Source of the DNA: BOG-994 sp049514215
GTDB lineage: Bacteria > Pseudomonadota > Gammaproteobacteria > Burkholderiales > Burkholderiaceae_D
Direction of reading: 5' to 3'
Length of the DNA stretch: 64,000 nt
Assembly (NCBI GenBank): GCA_049514215.1
Contig: JBEKVI010000018.1
Span: 1-64,000, forward strand
Below are positions 52,254 to 61,550 of this stretch, piece after piece. The notes under the pieces are model-generated. The model saw only the letters and a program-made list of their open reading frames with translations, did no database searches and was not told the origin of the DNA. Within the stretch, counting starts at the first letter, position 1. Each line of letters starts with the position of its first letter. The translations under genes were made by a program, and so were the position numbers.

Positions 52254-52403
52254 CTACATCTCCACGTGCTTGCCCTCGTCGATGCCGCTACGCCGTTTTT
52301 CCGAGACGCGCAGGTCGCGCGCGCGTCTCGCGCGGACCCAAAAGCCAAGAAAGAACATCGCCACAAGGATGCCCGCCGACCCAAGAATGAGGCGTACATC
52401 CAT
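52254..52403 (-). CDS. Candidate 49-residue single-helix membrane protein
   Basis: Reading the minus strand from the ATG at 52403 to the TAG ending at 52254 gives a 49-residue protein. A hydrophobic segment RLILGSAGILVAMFFLGFWV covers residues 4–23, followed by a strongly basic cytoplasmic tail (RARRARDLRVSEKRR). Topology and composition resemble the N-terminal membrane anchor of ZipA-like proteins and many small membrane proteins. There is no strong ribosome binding site, and the frame is unconfirmed by homology. It could be chance, although a clean helix followed by a positive-inside tail is unlikely in random GC-rich sequence. Confidence 0.4.
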   Translation of the reverse strand: MDVRLILGSAGILVAMFFLGFWVRARRARDLRVSEKRRSGIDEGKHVEM

Positions 52404-52900
52404 CGCGCCGGACTAGCGAGCCCAGGAGGTTCGGGCGCGGCCTTTTTTGCGTTCGCTTTGGCGCGGCTCGATCGCCGCTTGCGTCGCAGCTGGGAAGCTA
52501 TTTTGAGAAGCGTGGCGTGCAACGCGAGGCTCAAGCGGGCCTAAAGTTTTGCGCGAAGGCGTGGCCGGCTCTTGCGCAACGCGCGGGGTGCTCCAGCCCT
52601 CGCTGGAATCGGTATCCGTAAAGGGGCGCGAATCGCTCCAGCTACTCGACTCCATTGTCAGGCTCTCGGTGAGTGCAGATCTCAAGAGCTCAGCAACCAT
52701 TGTGCCTGGAGGTCTAGCACCGCAGAGCCCGCGCCGGCAGGCCGGGTTTATCGTTCATTGCTGATCACGGTCGCGAAAGGAGAGTGCCCTACCCATGGGG
52801 TTGTAGATCTTGCCATGGGGTCTTCGACTGCTCGCACTCTTGGGGCATATCGTCCGGCTCATGAGTCAGCCCATGACGACCCGATCGAGGCGTCCCGGCG
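52404..52900. other. Gap without recognisable gene
   Basis: About 500 bases between the small membrane protein and the CoA-transferase stop. A minus-strand frame (52413–52700) and plus-strand frames are open but resemble nothing known; I do not call them. Confidence 0.3.
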
Positions 52901-54079
52901 TCAGACGACCTTGTCCCTGCGCAACCCCGCGATCGCCTCGCTCGAGAAGCCGAGCTCCGCAAGGATGGCATCCGTGTCCTCTCCCAGGAGCGGCGCGCGT
53001 TTGGTGGGGACCGTCATGGGCTCCGAGAAGCGGACCGGATGGGGCGCGATCGGCACCGGTTCCGCGATCCCCGGAAAATCCAAACGAGGCAGCATGTTCG
53101 CCGCGGCAATATGGGCGTCATCCAAGGTTTCTTTCAATGTATAGACCGGTGCCCCTGGAACCTTGGCTTTCGCGAGCGCGAGAAGCACGCTTTCGCGATC
53201 CTTCGTGGCACACCAAGCGGCCATTGCGGCACTGATCTCGGCTCCATGATCCCCCCGCGATTCATCCGAAGCAAAGCGCGGCTCGGAAATCCATTCCGTT
53301 CTTCCGACGAGGGCGCACCAGCGCTCGAACATCGCCTGTCCGACGACGTGCACCATGATCCAGCCGTCGGTGACCCGAAATGCGTCCACGGGTGCTGCCG
53401 TAATCCCCCGGTTTCCCTGCGGGATGCGCCCGCGTCGGGTTACCGCTTCCTCGATCAAAAGCGCGTTGGTATGGACAAGTGCCGAGCGCAAGAGGGCCCC
53501 TTCGACTAGCTGCCCCCGTCCCGAGCGTTCGCGCGCAAGAAGCGCGGCGAGCGTACCCATGGCGCAGGCCTGGGCGGTACTCAGATCGATGTAGTTCACA
53601 AGCGCGCGCGCTGGTTCCTCGGCGTGACCGGAGATGTACATCGCCCCGCTCATCGCCTGGCCAATGGAATCAAATCCGACGCGGTCGGAATAGGGCCCCC
53701 CCTCACCGTAGGCACTGGCCGTGGTGACGATAAGCCGGGGGTTGAGCGCCGACAAGGTGGGGTAGTCAAGGCCGAGCTGGACTAAGGTTTTAGGTGGCAA
53801 GTTCGCCACAACCACGTCGGCCGTCGCCATGAGCTGCTTGACGATACTGCGGCCTTGATCCGAGGCAATATCCAGCGTCAAGCAGCGTTTGTTGCGGTTC
53901 ATCTGCAGATACAGCCCCCCCTCCCCGGTCGGCGAGAGGGTCGGGATCGGTCGGTCCTCGCCGCCGGTGACACGTTCGATGCGAATCACCTCGGCCCCGA
54001 GATCGGCCAGAAGCGCGGCGCAATACGGGCCTGCGATGTAGCGCCCAAAATCGAGAACACGGACCCCTTTTAGGATCAT
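52901..54079 (-). CDS. Family III (CaiB/BaiF) CoA-transferase
   Basis: A 392-residue enzyme that moves CoA between carboxylic acids through an aspartyl-CoA thioester. Hallmarks: LKGVRVLDFGRYIAGPYCAALLADLGAEVIRIERV at the N-terminus, NRNKRCLTLDI, LVQLGLDYPTLSALNPRLIVTTASAYGEGGPYSDRVGFDSIGQAMSGAMY, and the catalytic Asp in VNYIDLSTAQA. Length is normal. The substrate could be an acyl or aromatic acid; it cannot be read from sequence. It lies 68 bases past the stop of the medium-chain reductase gene on the same strand. Confidence 0.94.
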   Translation of the reverse strand: MILKGVRVLDFGRYIAGPYCAALLADLGAEVIRIERVTGGEDRPIPTLSPTGEGGLYLQMNRNKRCLTLDIASDQGRSIVKQLMATADVVVANLPPKTLVQLGLDYPTLSALNPRLIVTTASAYGEGGPYSDRVGFDSIGQAMSGAMYISGHAEEPARALVNYIDLSTAQACAMGTLAALLARERSGRGQLVEGALLRSALVHTNALLIEEAVTRRGRIPQGNRGITAAPVDAFRVTDGWIMVHVVGQAMFERWCALVGRTEWISEPRFASDESRGDHGAEISAAMAAWCATKDRESVLLALAKAKVPGAPVYTLKETLDDAHIAAANMLPRLDFPGIAEPVPIAPHPVRFSEPMTVPTKRAPLLGEDTDAILAELGFSSEAIAGLRRDKVV

Positions 54080-54147
54080 GCCGGGTCTAGACGCTGCAGA
54101 CCAGGGAAAACTCGGTGGTGACCGGAGCCATGCGCGGGGCGTAAGGA

Positions 54148-55185
54148 CTAGCTCGCCGCGACGCGCAAAACAAGCTTGCCGAAGTTCTCGCCATTAAAGA
54201 GCTTCAACAAGGTCTGAGGGAAGGATCCAAGACCGTCGACGATGTCCTCGCGCGAACGAAGCTTGCCTTCTTTCATCCAGTGCCCGATCTCACCTACGGC
54301 TTGAGGAAAGCGCGCGGCGTAATCGAAAACGACAATCCCTTCCATACGCGCTCGGTTCACCAGCAGAGACAGGTAATTCGCCGGTCCCTTGATGGGCGTC
54401 GTGTTGTTGTACTGCGAGATGGCGCCACAGATGACCACGCGCGCACCCCGCGTCAAACGCGCGAGTACGGCATCGAGGGTATCGCCGCCCACGTTGTCAA
54501 AGTAAACGTCAACCCCTTTGGGACAGTGTTCCTTCAGACCCTCCTTGAGCGGTTGCTGCTTGTAATCGATACAGGCATCAAAGCCGAGCTCGTTGACGAC
54601 AAACTCGCACTTGGCCTTGCCGCCTGCGATTCCCACCGCCCGCGCGCCCTTGATCTTGGCAATCTGGCCGACCGTCTGACCGACCGCGCCGGCAGCGCCC
54701 GAGACCACGACGGTCTCGCCGGGTTTAGGTTGGCCCACGTCCAAAAGCCCGAAATAGGCTGTCATCCCCGGCATGCCCAGAGGATTGAGCCACTTCTCGG
54801 CAGGCGCGAGTCCCAAATCGACGATGTGGGGCGCGAGCTGTCTCAGATTCTCAGGGTCCACCCGACAGTATTCTTGTACGCCCAGCGCGGCATTGACAAA
54901 GCAGCCAACGGGGAAACGAGGATCCTCTGACGCGATGACCTTGCCCACACCCCCGGCGCGCATGACCTCGCCTAATCCCACGGGAGCGATGTAGCTCTTG
55001 CCTTCGTTCATCCAGCCGCGCATTGCTGGATCCAGGGACAGCAGGAACGTCTTGATCAAAAAGCCGCCGCTCGAAGGAGCGCTCACCGCTTCTTCGGTAT
55101 GACTCCAATCCGAGTCCTTAGGCAGCCCGACCGGTCGCGCAGCCAGGCGTATTTGATGATTGATCAGTCCGCTTGTGATCGTCAT
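54148..55185 (-). CDS. NADP-dependent medium-chain reductase (CurA/PTGR-like)
   Basis: A 345-residue zinc-independent medium-chain dehydrogenase/reductase. The ATG follows AGGGAGA. Signals: the N-terminal GroES-like domain FLLSLDPAMRGWMNEGKSYIAPVGLGEVMRAGGVGKVI, and the Rossmann motif VVVSGAAGAVGQTVGQIAKIKGARAVGIAGG, followed by DYKQQPLKEGLKEHCPKGVDVYFDNVGGDTLDAVL. Relatives reduce alkenal/one double bonds (curcumin reductase, 15-oxoprostaglandin reductase types). It may serve with the CoA-transferase in degrading an unsaturated acid, which is inference. Confidence 0.93.
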   Translation of the reverse strand: MTITSGLINHQIRLAARPVGLPKDSDWSHTEEAVSAPSSGGFLIKTFLLSLDPAMRGWMNEGKSYIAPVGLGEVMRAGGVGKVIASEDPRFPVGCFVNAALGVQEYCRVDPENLRQLAPHIVDLGLAPAEKWLNPLGMPGMTAYFGLLDVGQPKPGETVVVSGAAGAVGQTVGQIAKIKGARAVGIAGGKAKCEFVVNELGFDACIDYKQQPLKEGLKEHCPKGVDVYFDNVGGDTLDAVLARLTRGARVVICGAISQYNNTTPIKGPANYLSLLVNRARMEGIVVFDYAARFPQAVGEIGHWMKEGKLRSREDIVDGLGSFPQTLLKLFNGENFGKLVLRVAAS

Positions 55186-55259
55186 TGTGTGTCTCCCTAT
55201 ATGCATTCAATTTTGCATCCAACCGCGCGCGAAAAAAGGATTCGTGTGCTCAGGCCAGG

Positions 55260-56552
55260 CTAGTGGGCAGCCGCGAGTCTTGCGATTCCGCCCAGATAGT
55301 TCTGCAAGACCTTGGGTACCGTCACGGAACCGTCGGCTTCTTGATAATTTTCAAGGATGGCCACGAGCGCGCGGCCCACTGCCAGGCCCGACCCATTTAG
55401 AGTGTGCACCAATTCGATCTTTCCCTGGGCGTTTCGATAGCGGGCTTGCATCCGGCGCGCCTGGAACGCTTCGCAGTTCGAGACCGAGGAGATCTCCCGA
55501 TAGGCGGTCTGACCGGGGAGCCAGACTTCGAGGTCGTAGGTCTTGGCCGAGCCGAACCCTGTATCTCCCGCGCACAAGAGCATGATCCGGTAGGGAAGAT
55601 CGAGCTTTTGCAGGATCGTCTCGGCATGACCCACCATCGCTTCGAGTGTCTCGTAGGACTTGGCGGCCTCGACGATCTGCACCATTTCAACCTTGTCGAA
55701 CTGATGCTGGCGGATCATTCCCCGCGTGTCCTTGCCATGACTTCCCGCCTCTGAACGAAAACACGGCGTGTGCGCAGTCAGCTTGATCGGCAGCTGCCCC
55801 GCCTCGAGAATGTCGCCGCGAACGGTGTTCGTGAGCGGCACCTCGGAAGTCGGGATGAGGTAGAACGGGTCTTTCGGCCCCTCGCCGCCGCGCTCGACAC
55901 GGAACAGGTCCGCCTCGAACTTGGGCAACTGGCCCGTTCCTCGTAGCGTCTCTGCTGAGACGAGATAGGGCACGTAACACTCGGTATAGCCGTGCTGGTT
56001 CGTCTGGACGTCGAGCATGAACTGGGCAAGTGCCCGGTGTAGACGCGCGACCACTCCGCGCAAGACAACAAAGCGCGCCCCCGAAAGCTTGGCCGCGGTC
56101 TCGAATTCCATTCCGAGCCGCTCTCCAATGGCGACGTGATCGAGTGGCTCGAACTCAAACGCGCGCGGGGTGCCCACGCTGCGCATCTCCACATTGTCGA
56201 GTTCGCCCGCGCCATCGGGCACGCTCTCATGCAATAAATTGGGCACCCCCGAGAGCATCGCAGTCAATTCCTCGTGGATCGCAGCCAGTTGCGACTCCAG
56301 GGCTTTGAGCTCCTCGGGAATCGCCGCCACCTCCGCCATGACTGCACCCGTATCGGCCTTCTGGCTCTTTAAGATGCCGATCTGCTTGGAGAGCGCATTG
56401 CGACGTGCCTGCAGTTCCTCGGTCTGGGTCTGAACGCGCTTTCGTTGCGCTTCGAGCCGCTCGAATTCGGCGACCGGAAAAACATATTGCCTGCGTGCGA
56501 GCGCCGCAGCCACGGCGGGAAGGTCCTTGCGCAAGAGTTGGATGTCGAGCAT
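55260..56552 (-). CDS. serS: Seryl-tRNA synthetase
   Basis: A 430-residue class II synthetase that charges tRNA-Ser and tRNA-Sec. The N-terminal ~110 residues form the tRNA-binding coiled coil (LEAQRKRVQTQTEELQARRNALSKQIGILKSQ). Motif 2 (CFRSEAGSHGKDTRGMIRQHQFDKVEMV) and motif 3 (LNGSGLAVGRALVAILENYQ) are intact, and the substrate loop EISSVSNCEAFQARRMQAR is present. The start is the ATG before LDIQLLRKDLPAV; a longer frame upstream is unlikely. In related genomes it normally follows rarA, but here two foreign genes separate them. Confidence 0.97.
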   Translation of the reverse strand: MLDIQLLRKDLPAVAAALARRQYVFPVAEFERLEAQRKRVQTQTEELQARRNALSKQIGILKSQKADTGAVMAEVAAIPEELKALESQLAAIHEELTAMLSGVPNLLHESVPDGAGELDNVEMRSVGTPRAFEFEPLDHVAIGERLGMEFETAAKLSGARFVVLRGVVARLHRALAQFMLDVQTNQHGYTECYVPYLVSAETLRGTGQLPKFEADLFRVERGGEGPKDPFYLIPTSEVPLTNTVRGDILEAGQLPIKLTAHTPCFRSEAGSHGKDTRGMIRQHQFDKVEMVQIVEAAKSYETLEAMVGHAETILQKLDLPYRIMLLCAGDTGFGSAKTYDLEVWLPGQTAYREISSVSNCEAFQARRMQARYRNAQGKIELVHTLNGSGLAVGRALVAILENYQEADGSVTVPKVLQNYLGGIARLAAAH

Positions 56553-57010
56553 TTTTGCCCCGTGAGTATGGATCGGATTGGAGCCTGGGCCGTCAAAACA
56601 CGGCGAGGCTTGACGCATGCCCCTGGCAACGAGGGGCCGGGGTCGTCACGCGCGATTGGCGGCGACCCCGCGAGGAGATCGGCTGTAGAGCGTCTTTTGG
56701 ATGAAATCGGGAAAGGAAGCCATGATCGTGACCGCGAGAAGACGGGTATTTTGCCTTGTCGCACGGGTTTGAGGCAAGCGCCCTTCCCGAAAGCCCTCTT
56801 CGCCGCCTCGCCTTGCTCCTGGACCAGCCGACGCGAGAGCAAAGCAGAACCCGGCGCTCCACCCGCCTGGCAATTCATCGGCGCTACCAACCGTTCGTCC
56901 TCACCTGTCGCTGCTGGTCGGAATGTCACTTGCGCAGCTCATCGAAAACCCTTCCAATGGCGCCATCGCGGCCCGAGTAGGGCTCAAATCACGCAAGGAG
57001 TGCACGGTCG
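56553..57010. other. Spacer between serS and the ABC ATPase, with a GC-rich hairpin
   Basis: About 460 bases holding the divergent promoters of serS and the ABC genes. The sequence contains complementary GGGGTCG and CGACCCC arms at 56639–56669 with a 17-base loop and no T-run; on the minus strand this lies in the likely serS leader. I see no gene. Confidence 0.4.
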
Positions 57011-57898
57011 ATGCTCACGCTTTCCGATGTGACCCATGTCTATCCGAACGGCACACGTGCCCTCCAGTCGGCTTCCTTGGAACTTTCCCCAGGCATGTTC
57101 GGACTGCTCGGTCCCAACGGTGCGGGCAAGTCGACTCTCATGCGCTGCGTGGCGACCCTGCAGGTTCCGTCTTCCGGAACCATTCGCTTCGGCGCAATCG
57201 ATGTCATTGGCGAACCCGAAAAACTGCGCGCGATCCTGGGCTACCTCCCCCAGGATTTCGGGGTGTATCCCCGCGTTTCAGCCTACAGCCTCTTGGACCA
57301 CCTGTCGCTCTTAAAAGGCATCGCTAGCCGCGGTGAACGCCGCGAAACGGTGGAGGCCCTCTTGCAGCAGGTCAACCTTTGGGATGTCCGAAAAAAGGCA
57401 GTCGCCGGATTTTCGGGCGGGATGCGCCAGCGCTTTGGAATCGCGCAGGCGCTCATCGGCAATCCCCAGCTTGTCATCGTCGACGAACCGACCGCCGGTC
57501 TGGATCCGGAGGAGCGCAACCGATTCAGCGACCTGCTTTGCGAGATCGGAGAGAACGTCGTGGTGATCCTCTCGACGCACATCGTCGAGGATGTGACCGA
57601 CCTTTGCTCACGCATGGCGATCCTGGTCGACGGGCGCATCGTGGCCACGGGAGCGCCTCACGAATTGGTGAACGTCCTTCAAGGCCGAATCTGGCGCACG
57701 ACCATCGATCGCACCGAACTCGAGGCGGTTCGTGCCAGCCACGCCGTCATCTCGACGCGCCTGCGCGCCGGTCGAACTGAAGTCCACGTGCTGGGCGACA
57801 CGAGCCCCGGCGCGGCTTTCGAGCCCATCGGGGCGACCCTCGAGGACGTCTACTTCGCGACGCTCCTGCGCGAACGCCAACCCGCCGTCACGGCCTAG
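57011..57898 (+). CDS. ABC transporter ATP-binding protein
   Basis: A 295-residue ATPase with Walker A GPNGAGKST at about 37–45, signature FSGGMRQRFGIAQALIG, Walker B LVIVDEPTAGLDP and H-loop LSTHIVEDV. The C-terminal ~80 residues form the extra domain common in exporter ATPases. An AAGGAG site precedes the ATG. The downstream gene encodes the membrane and peptidase partner, 15 bases away, so the two form one unit. The transported molecule is unknown. Confidence 0.95.
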   Translation: MLTLSDVTHVYPNGTRALQSASLELSPGMFGLLGPNGAGKSTLMRCVATLQVPSSGTIRFGAIDVIGEPEKLRAILGYLPQDFGVYPRVSAYSLLDHLSLLKGIASRGERRETVEALLQQVNLWDVRKKAVAGFSGGMRQRFGIAQALIGNPQLVIVDEPTAGLDPEERNRFSDLLCEIGENVVVILSTHIVEDVTDLCSRMAILVDGRIVATGAPHELVNVLQGRIWRTTIDRTELEAVRASHAVISTRLRAGRTEVHVLGDTSPGAAFEPIGATLEDVYFATLLRERQPAVTA

Positions 57899-57913
57899 GC
57901 GAGGGCTTCGAAC

Positions 57914-60900
57914 GTGTTCACCTCCATCGCCGGTTTCGAGCTGCGCTACGGGCTGCGTAGCCCCGTGTTCGTCGTGGGTTCGGCTCTCTTTTTTCTCTTG
58001 ACGTTCGCCTCGGTGACAATCGATACCGTCCAAATCGGGGCGCGCGGCAATGTCAACGTCAATTCACCCATCGCGCTTTGCGAGACCATGGGAATCATGG
58101 GGGTGTTCTCGCTGTTCATCGTCGCCTCCCTGGTGAGCAGTGTCGTGCTGCGCGATGACGAAACGCGCTTCGCACCGCTGGTTCGTGCAACGCGGGTGAC
58201 GAAGTTCGACTACCTCTGTGGCCGGTTTGTTGGCGCACTCGGGGTTGCAGCTGTGGTGATGTTCACGGTGCCCTTGGCGATAGCGGTGGGTTCGGTCATG
58301 CCCTGGCTCGATCCCGAGAAAGTCGGGCCTTTTGTCTTGGGCCATTACCTTTTTGCCTATGCCGTGATCGGCTTGCCCACCCTCGTCATCCTATCGTCGA
58401 TCCTTTTCACATTTGCAACACTCACACGCTCGATGATGTGGACTTATGTCGGGCTCCTTGCACTTTTGGTTCTCTATTCTGTAACGCGCGTGGTCCTTAG
58501 CGATCCCGCTTACGACGCGCTGGCGGCACTAACCGACCCCTTCGGTTTGTCCGCGCTCCATCGCTCCATCCGTTACTGGACCACCTCGGATCGCAACACC
58601 CTCTTGCCGCCTCTCGACACGCTCACGGTGCTCTCGCGAGCCATCTGGCTTGGCATCGCAGGACTGTGTTTCCTTGTGGGCTATTGGCGCTTCGATCGGG
58701 GCGAGGGCCGGGGCATTGAGGGATCGAAGGCTGTCCAGACGGCCTCTGCCGTGGTCGATCGCCCGCACTTGCCGAAGGGCGGCGACGAGAACGTGACGGG
58801 CGGGCCGGCCGCAGTCCGGCCGAGTTCAGCTTGGAAACAGCTCCTCGCCCTGAGCCGGTTCGATCTTGCCTACATTTTCAAGAGCCCTGCCTTCTTCGTC
58901 CTGGTGGCCCTAGGCGGGGTGAATGCGCTCGCCAGCCTTTTTTTCTCGATGGATGAGCAAGGCGTCGAATACTGGCCCGTAACCCGAACCTGTGTTACGG
59001 CCCTCAGTGGGGCGTTTTCGATCATGCCCATCATTCTGGCCATCTTCTATGCGGGCGAGCTTGTCTGGCGCGATCAGGAAAGACGCATGGACGAGATCAC
59101 CGGGGCGACATCGGCGCCGGACTGGGCGTTCGTGCTGCCAAAGATCGTGGCCATCACCCTCGCACTTTTGAGTGCGCTGGTCGTCGCGGTGCTGGTGGCG
59201 ATTGTTTTTCAGGCAGTTAATCGCTATACCCGCTTCGAGATCACCGAGTATGCCCTGTGGTTCATACTGCCCAACATCGTGGGTGCATTCCAGATCGCGG
59301 CCTTAGACACCTTCGTGCAGGTGATCGCGCCCCACAAGTATCTCGGTTGGGCCGTTATGCTGCTCTATATCGTAGCGAGCGTCGCTCTTCAGACCGCAGG
59401 CTTCGAGCATCACCTCTATGACTATGCCGGCACCTCCCCGGTCCCCCTTTCCGACATGAACGGGGAGGGGCGATTCTGGATCGGCCGAGCGTGGTTCGAA
59501 CTGTACTGGACTGCGGCAGCCACGATCCTGTTCGTCTTCGCGTACGGTCTATGGCGCCGCGGGGGCGCCACACCGCTGCGAGTGCGCATGCACCGACTGG
59601 TGCGCCTCGCACACGGCGTGCCCGCAGTGCTTCTCGTGGTCAGCAGTTTGATTTTCGTGGGTAGCGGCGCGTTCATTTTCTATAACACGAATATTCTCAA
59701 CCGGTATGAGACGAGCGAGGATGCCGAGCGCTATCTGGCGAACTACGAGAAAACGCTCTTACCTTTCGAGAGTCTGGATCAGCCCAGAATCGTCGATATC
59801 AAGGTGAGCGTCGACCTCTACCCGCAGCAGACGCGCGCCATCACACACGGCCAGTACACCATCGAAAACCATACCGGCGCACCGCTGCCCGTCGTTCACG
59901 TGCGCTGGAAGCGTCCGTTAAAGATGACCGAACTCGCGGTGGAGGGAGCGCATCTGCAAACCGATTACGGCCCGTTGAACTACCGGATCTATGCCTTCGA
60001 TGCGCCGCTCATGCCCGGAGAGCGACGCACGCTGCGCTTTACCAGCGTACTGGAGGAAGAAGGCTTTCCGAACGAACGTCCGATGACAAGACTCGTCGCC
60101 AACGGGACTTTTTTGTCCGACGATATGATCACACCATCCATCGGCATGGACCGTTCCGACCTCCTGAAAAGTCGCGCCAAGCGCCGCAAGTATGGCCTGG
60201 CTGCTGAACTGCGTCCGGCCAAGCTCGAAGACGAGAAAGCCGACGCCCACAACATCTTGCGCCATGACAGCGACTGGATCACGCTCGACATCACCTTATC
60301 GACCGACGCCGACCAGACGCCCATTGCCCCGGGTCGCACAGTGTCTGACGAGGTCAGGCAGGGGCGCAGGATCCTGCACACGACGACCGATGCACCGGTC
60401 CTGCACATCTTCTCCGTCCTCTCGGCTCGCTACCTCGAGCAGCAGGACCAATGGAATCCGGGGGACCGTGACCCCGTCGCACTGGCGGTCTATTACCAGC
60501 AGGGCCACGAGTACAACGTGCAACGTATGCTCGATGTGCTCAAGGCCTCGCTTGAACTCTACTCTCACGAGTACTCCCCGTTCCAGTTTCATCAGATGCG
60601 CATTCTCGAATTTCCAGCCTATGCGACCTTTGCGGAATCGTTTGCCAATACGGTCCCATTTTCCGAATCCATCGGCTTCATCCAGCAGTACTCGGAGAAG
60701 GCCGCGCTAACGGGCGAAAAGTATGATCTAGTGACCTTTGTCACGGCGCATGAAGTCGGCCATCAGTGGTGGGCGCATCAGGTGATCGGTGCAGACAAGC
60801 AGGGCTCCGAGATGCTCGCCGAGACGTTCGCACAGTACTCAGCCCTGCTTGTGATGGAAAAGCGCTTTGGTCCGGAGATGATGCGCCAGTTCCTCAAGTA

Positions 60901-61543
60901 CGAGCTGGACCGCTATCTGCGCGGTCGCGGTCGAGAGGCCGTGGAAGAACTTCCCCTCATACGCGTCGAGGAGCAGGACTACATCTACTACGATAAAGGC
61001 GCTCTGGTCATGTGGTGGCTCAAGGATTCGGTCGGGGAGGCCACCGTGAATCGGGCGCTGCGCAGACTCAATGCAAAATACGCCTTTCAGGGGGCGCCTT
61101 ACCCTGCCTCGAGCGAGTTCGTTCGCATCCTGCGGGAGGAGGCTGGTCCGCAATATGACGCACTCATTACCGACCTTTTCGAACGCATCACACTCTACGA
61201 TATGAAAGCGCATAACGCCACTGCCCGGCGTCTGGCCAATGGCCAGTATCAAGTGCGCTTTACGATTGACGGCCGAAAGCTCTACGCCGACGCGCTCGGC
61301 AAGGAAACGGACGCGCCGCTTGATGAGCCCTTTGAGATCGGTGCCTTTACCGTGGAGCCCGGCAAGCAGGGCTATAGCGCCGCCTCGGTGCTTCACGTCG
61401 AACGCCGGTCCTTGAAATCGGGGGCGCAGCAGATCGAACTCATTCTGGATGCTGCGCCACGGTGGGTGGGCGTCGATCCCTACAACAAGCGCATCGACCG
61501 CAACTCCGAAGACAATCTGACCGAGGTCACCCTCGTGCAGTAG
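57914..61543 (+). CDS. ABC permease fused to M1-family aminopeptidase
   Basis: A 1209-residue protein. The first ~600 residues hold two ABC-2-like permease halves with about a dozen hydrophobic helices. The C-terminal half is an M1 (aminopeptidase N-like) metallopeptidase: zinc ligands H946, H950 and E970 in HEVGHQWWAHQ and LAETFAQYS, with the conserved Tyr region IYYDKGALVMWWL. The start is a GTG with no strong ribosome site. The layout is that of known 'ABC transporter permease/M1 aminopeptidase' fusions; the peptidase part is preceded by a beta-rich domain with NERPMTRLVANGTFL. A role in processing an exported or imported peptide is inferred. Confidence 0.94.
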   Translation: MFTSIAGFELRYGLRSPVFVVGSALFFLLTFASVTIDTVQIGARGNVNVNSPIALCETMGIMGVFSLFIVASLVSSVVLRDDETRFAPLVRATRVTKFDYLCGRFVGALGVAAVVMFTVPLAIAVGSVMPWLDPEKVGPFVLGHYLFAYAVIGLPTLVILSSILFTFATLTRSMMWTYVGLLALLVLYSVTRVVLSDPAYDALAALTDPFGLSALHRSIRYWTTSDRNTLLPPLDTLTVLSRAIWLGIAGLCFLVGYWRFDRGEGRGIEGSKAVQTASAVVDRPHLPKGGDENVTGGPAAVRPSSAWKQLLALSRFDLAYIFKSPAFFVLVALGGVNALASLFFSMDEQGVEYWPVTRTCVTALSGAFSIMPIILAIFYAGELVWRDQERRMDEITGATSAPDWAFVLPKIVAITLALLSALVVAVLVAIVFQAVNRYTRFEITEYALWFILPNIVGAFQIAALDTFVQVIAPHKYLGWAVMLLYIVASVALQTAGFEHHLYDYAGTSPVPLSDMNGEGRFWIGRAWFELYWTAAATILFVFAYGLWRRGGATPLRVRMHRLVRLAHGVPAVLLVVSSLIFVGSGAFIFYNTNILNRYETSEDAERYLANYEKTLLPFESLDQPRIVDIKVSVDLYPQQTRAITHGQYTIENHTGAPLPVVHVRWKRPLKMTELAVEGAHLQTDYGPLNYRIYAFDAPLMPGERRTLRFTSVLEEEGFPNERPMTRLVANGTFLSDDMITPSIGMDRSDLLKSRAKRRKYGLAAELRPAKLEDEKADAHNILRHDSDWITLDITLSTDADQTPIAPGRTVSDEVRQGRRILHTTTDAPVLHIFSVLSARYLEQQDQWNPGDRDPVALAVYYQQGHEYNVQRMLDVLKASLELYSHEYSPFQFHQMRILEFPAYATFAESFANTVPFSESIGFIQQYSEKAALTGEKYDLVTFVTAHEVGHQWWAHQVIGADKQGSEMLAETFAQYSALLVMEKRFGPEMMRQFLKYELDRYLRGRGREAVEELPLIRVEEQDYIYYDKGALVMWWLKDSVGEATVNRALRRLNAKYAFQGAPYPASSEFVRILREEAGPQYDALITDLFERITLYDMKAHNATARRLANGQYQVRFTIDGRKLYADALGKETDAPLDEPFEIGAFTVEPGKQGYSAASVLHVERRSLKSGAQQIELILDAAPRWVGVDPYNKRIDRNSEDNLTEVTLVQ

Positions 61544-61550
61544 GGTCGGC

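Noticed and set aside
52413..52700. 95-codon minus-strand frame before the candidate small membrane protein
   Set aside because: Serine/arginine-rich with no structure or similarity; probably chance in GC-rich DNA.
56639..56669. GC-rich hairpin upstream of serS as a T-box or terminator
   Set aside because: There is no T-run, no T-box signature, and T-boxes are essentially absent in proteobacteria. Noted only as a structure.
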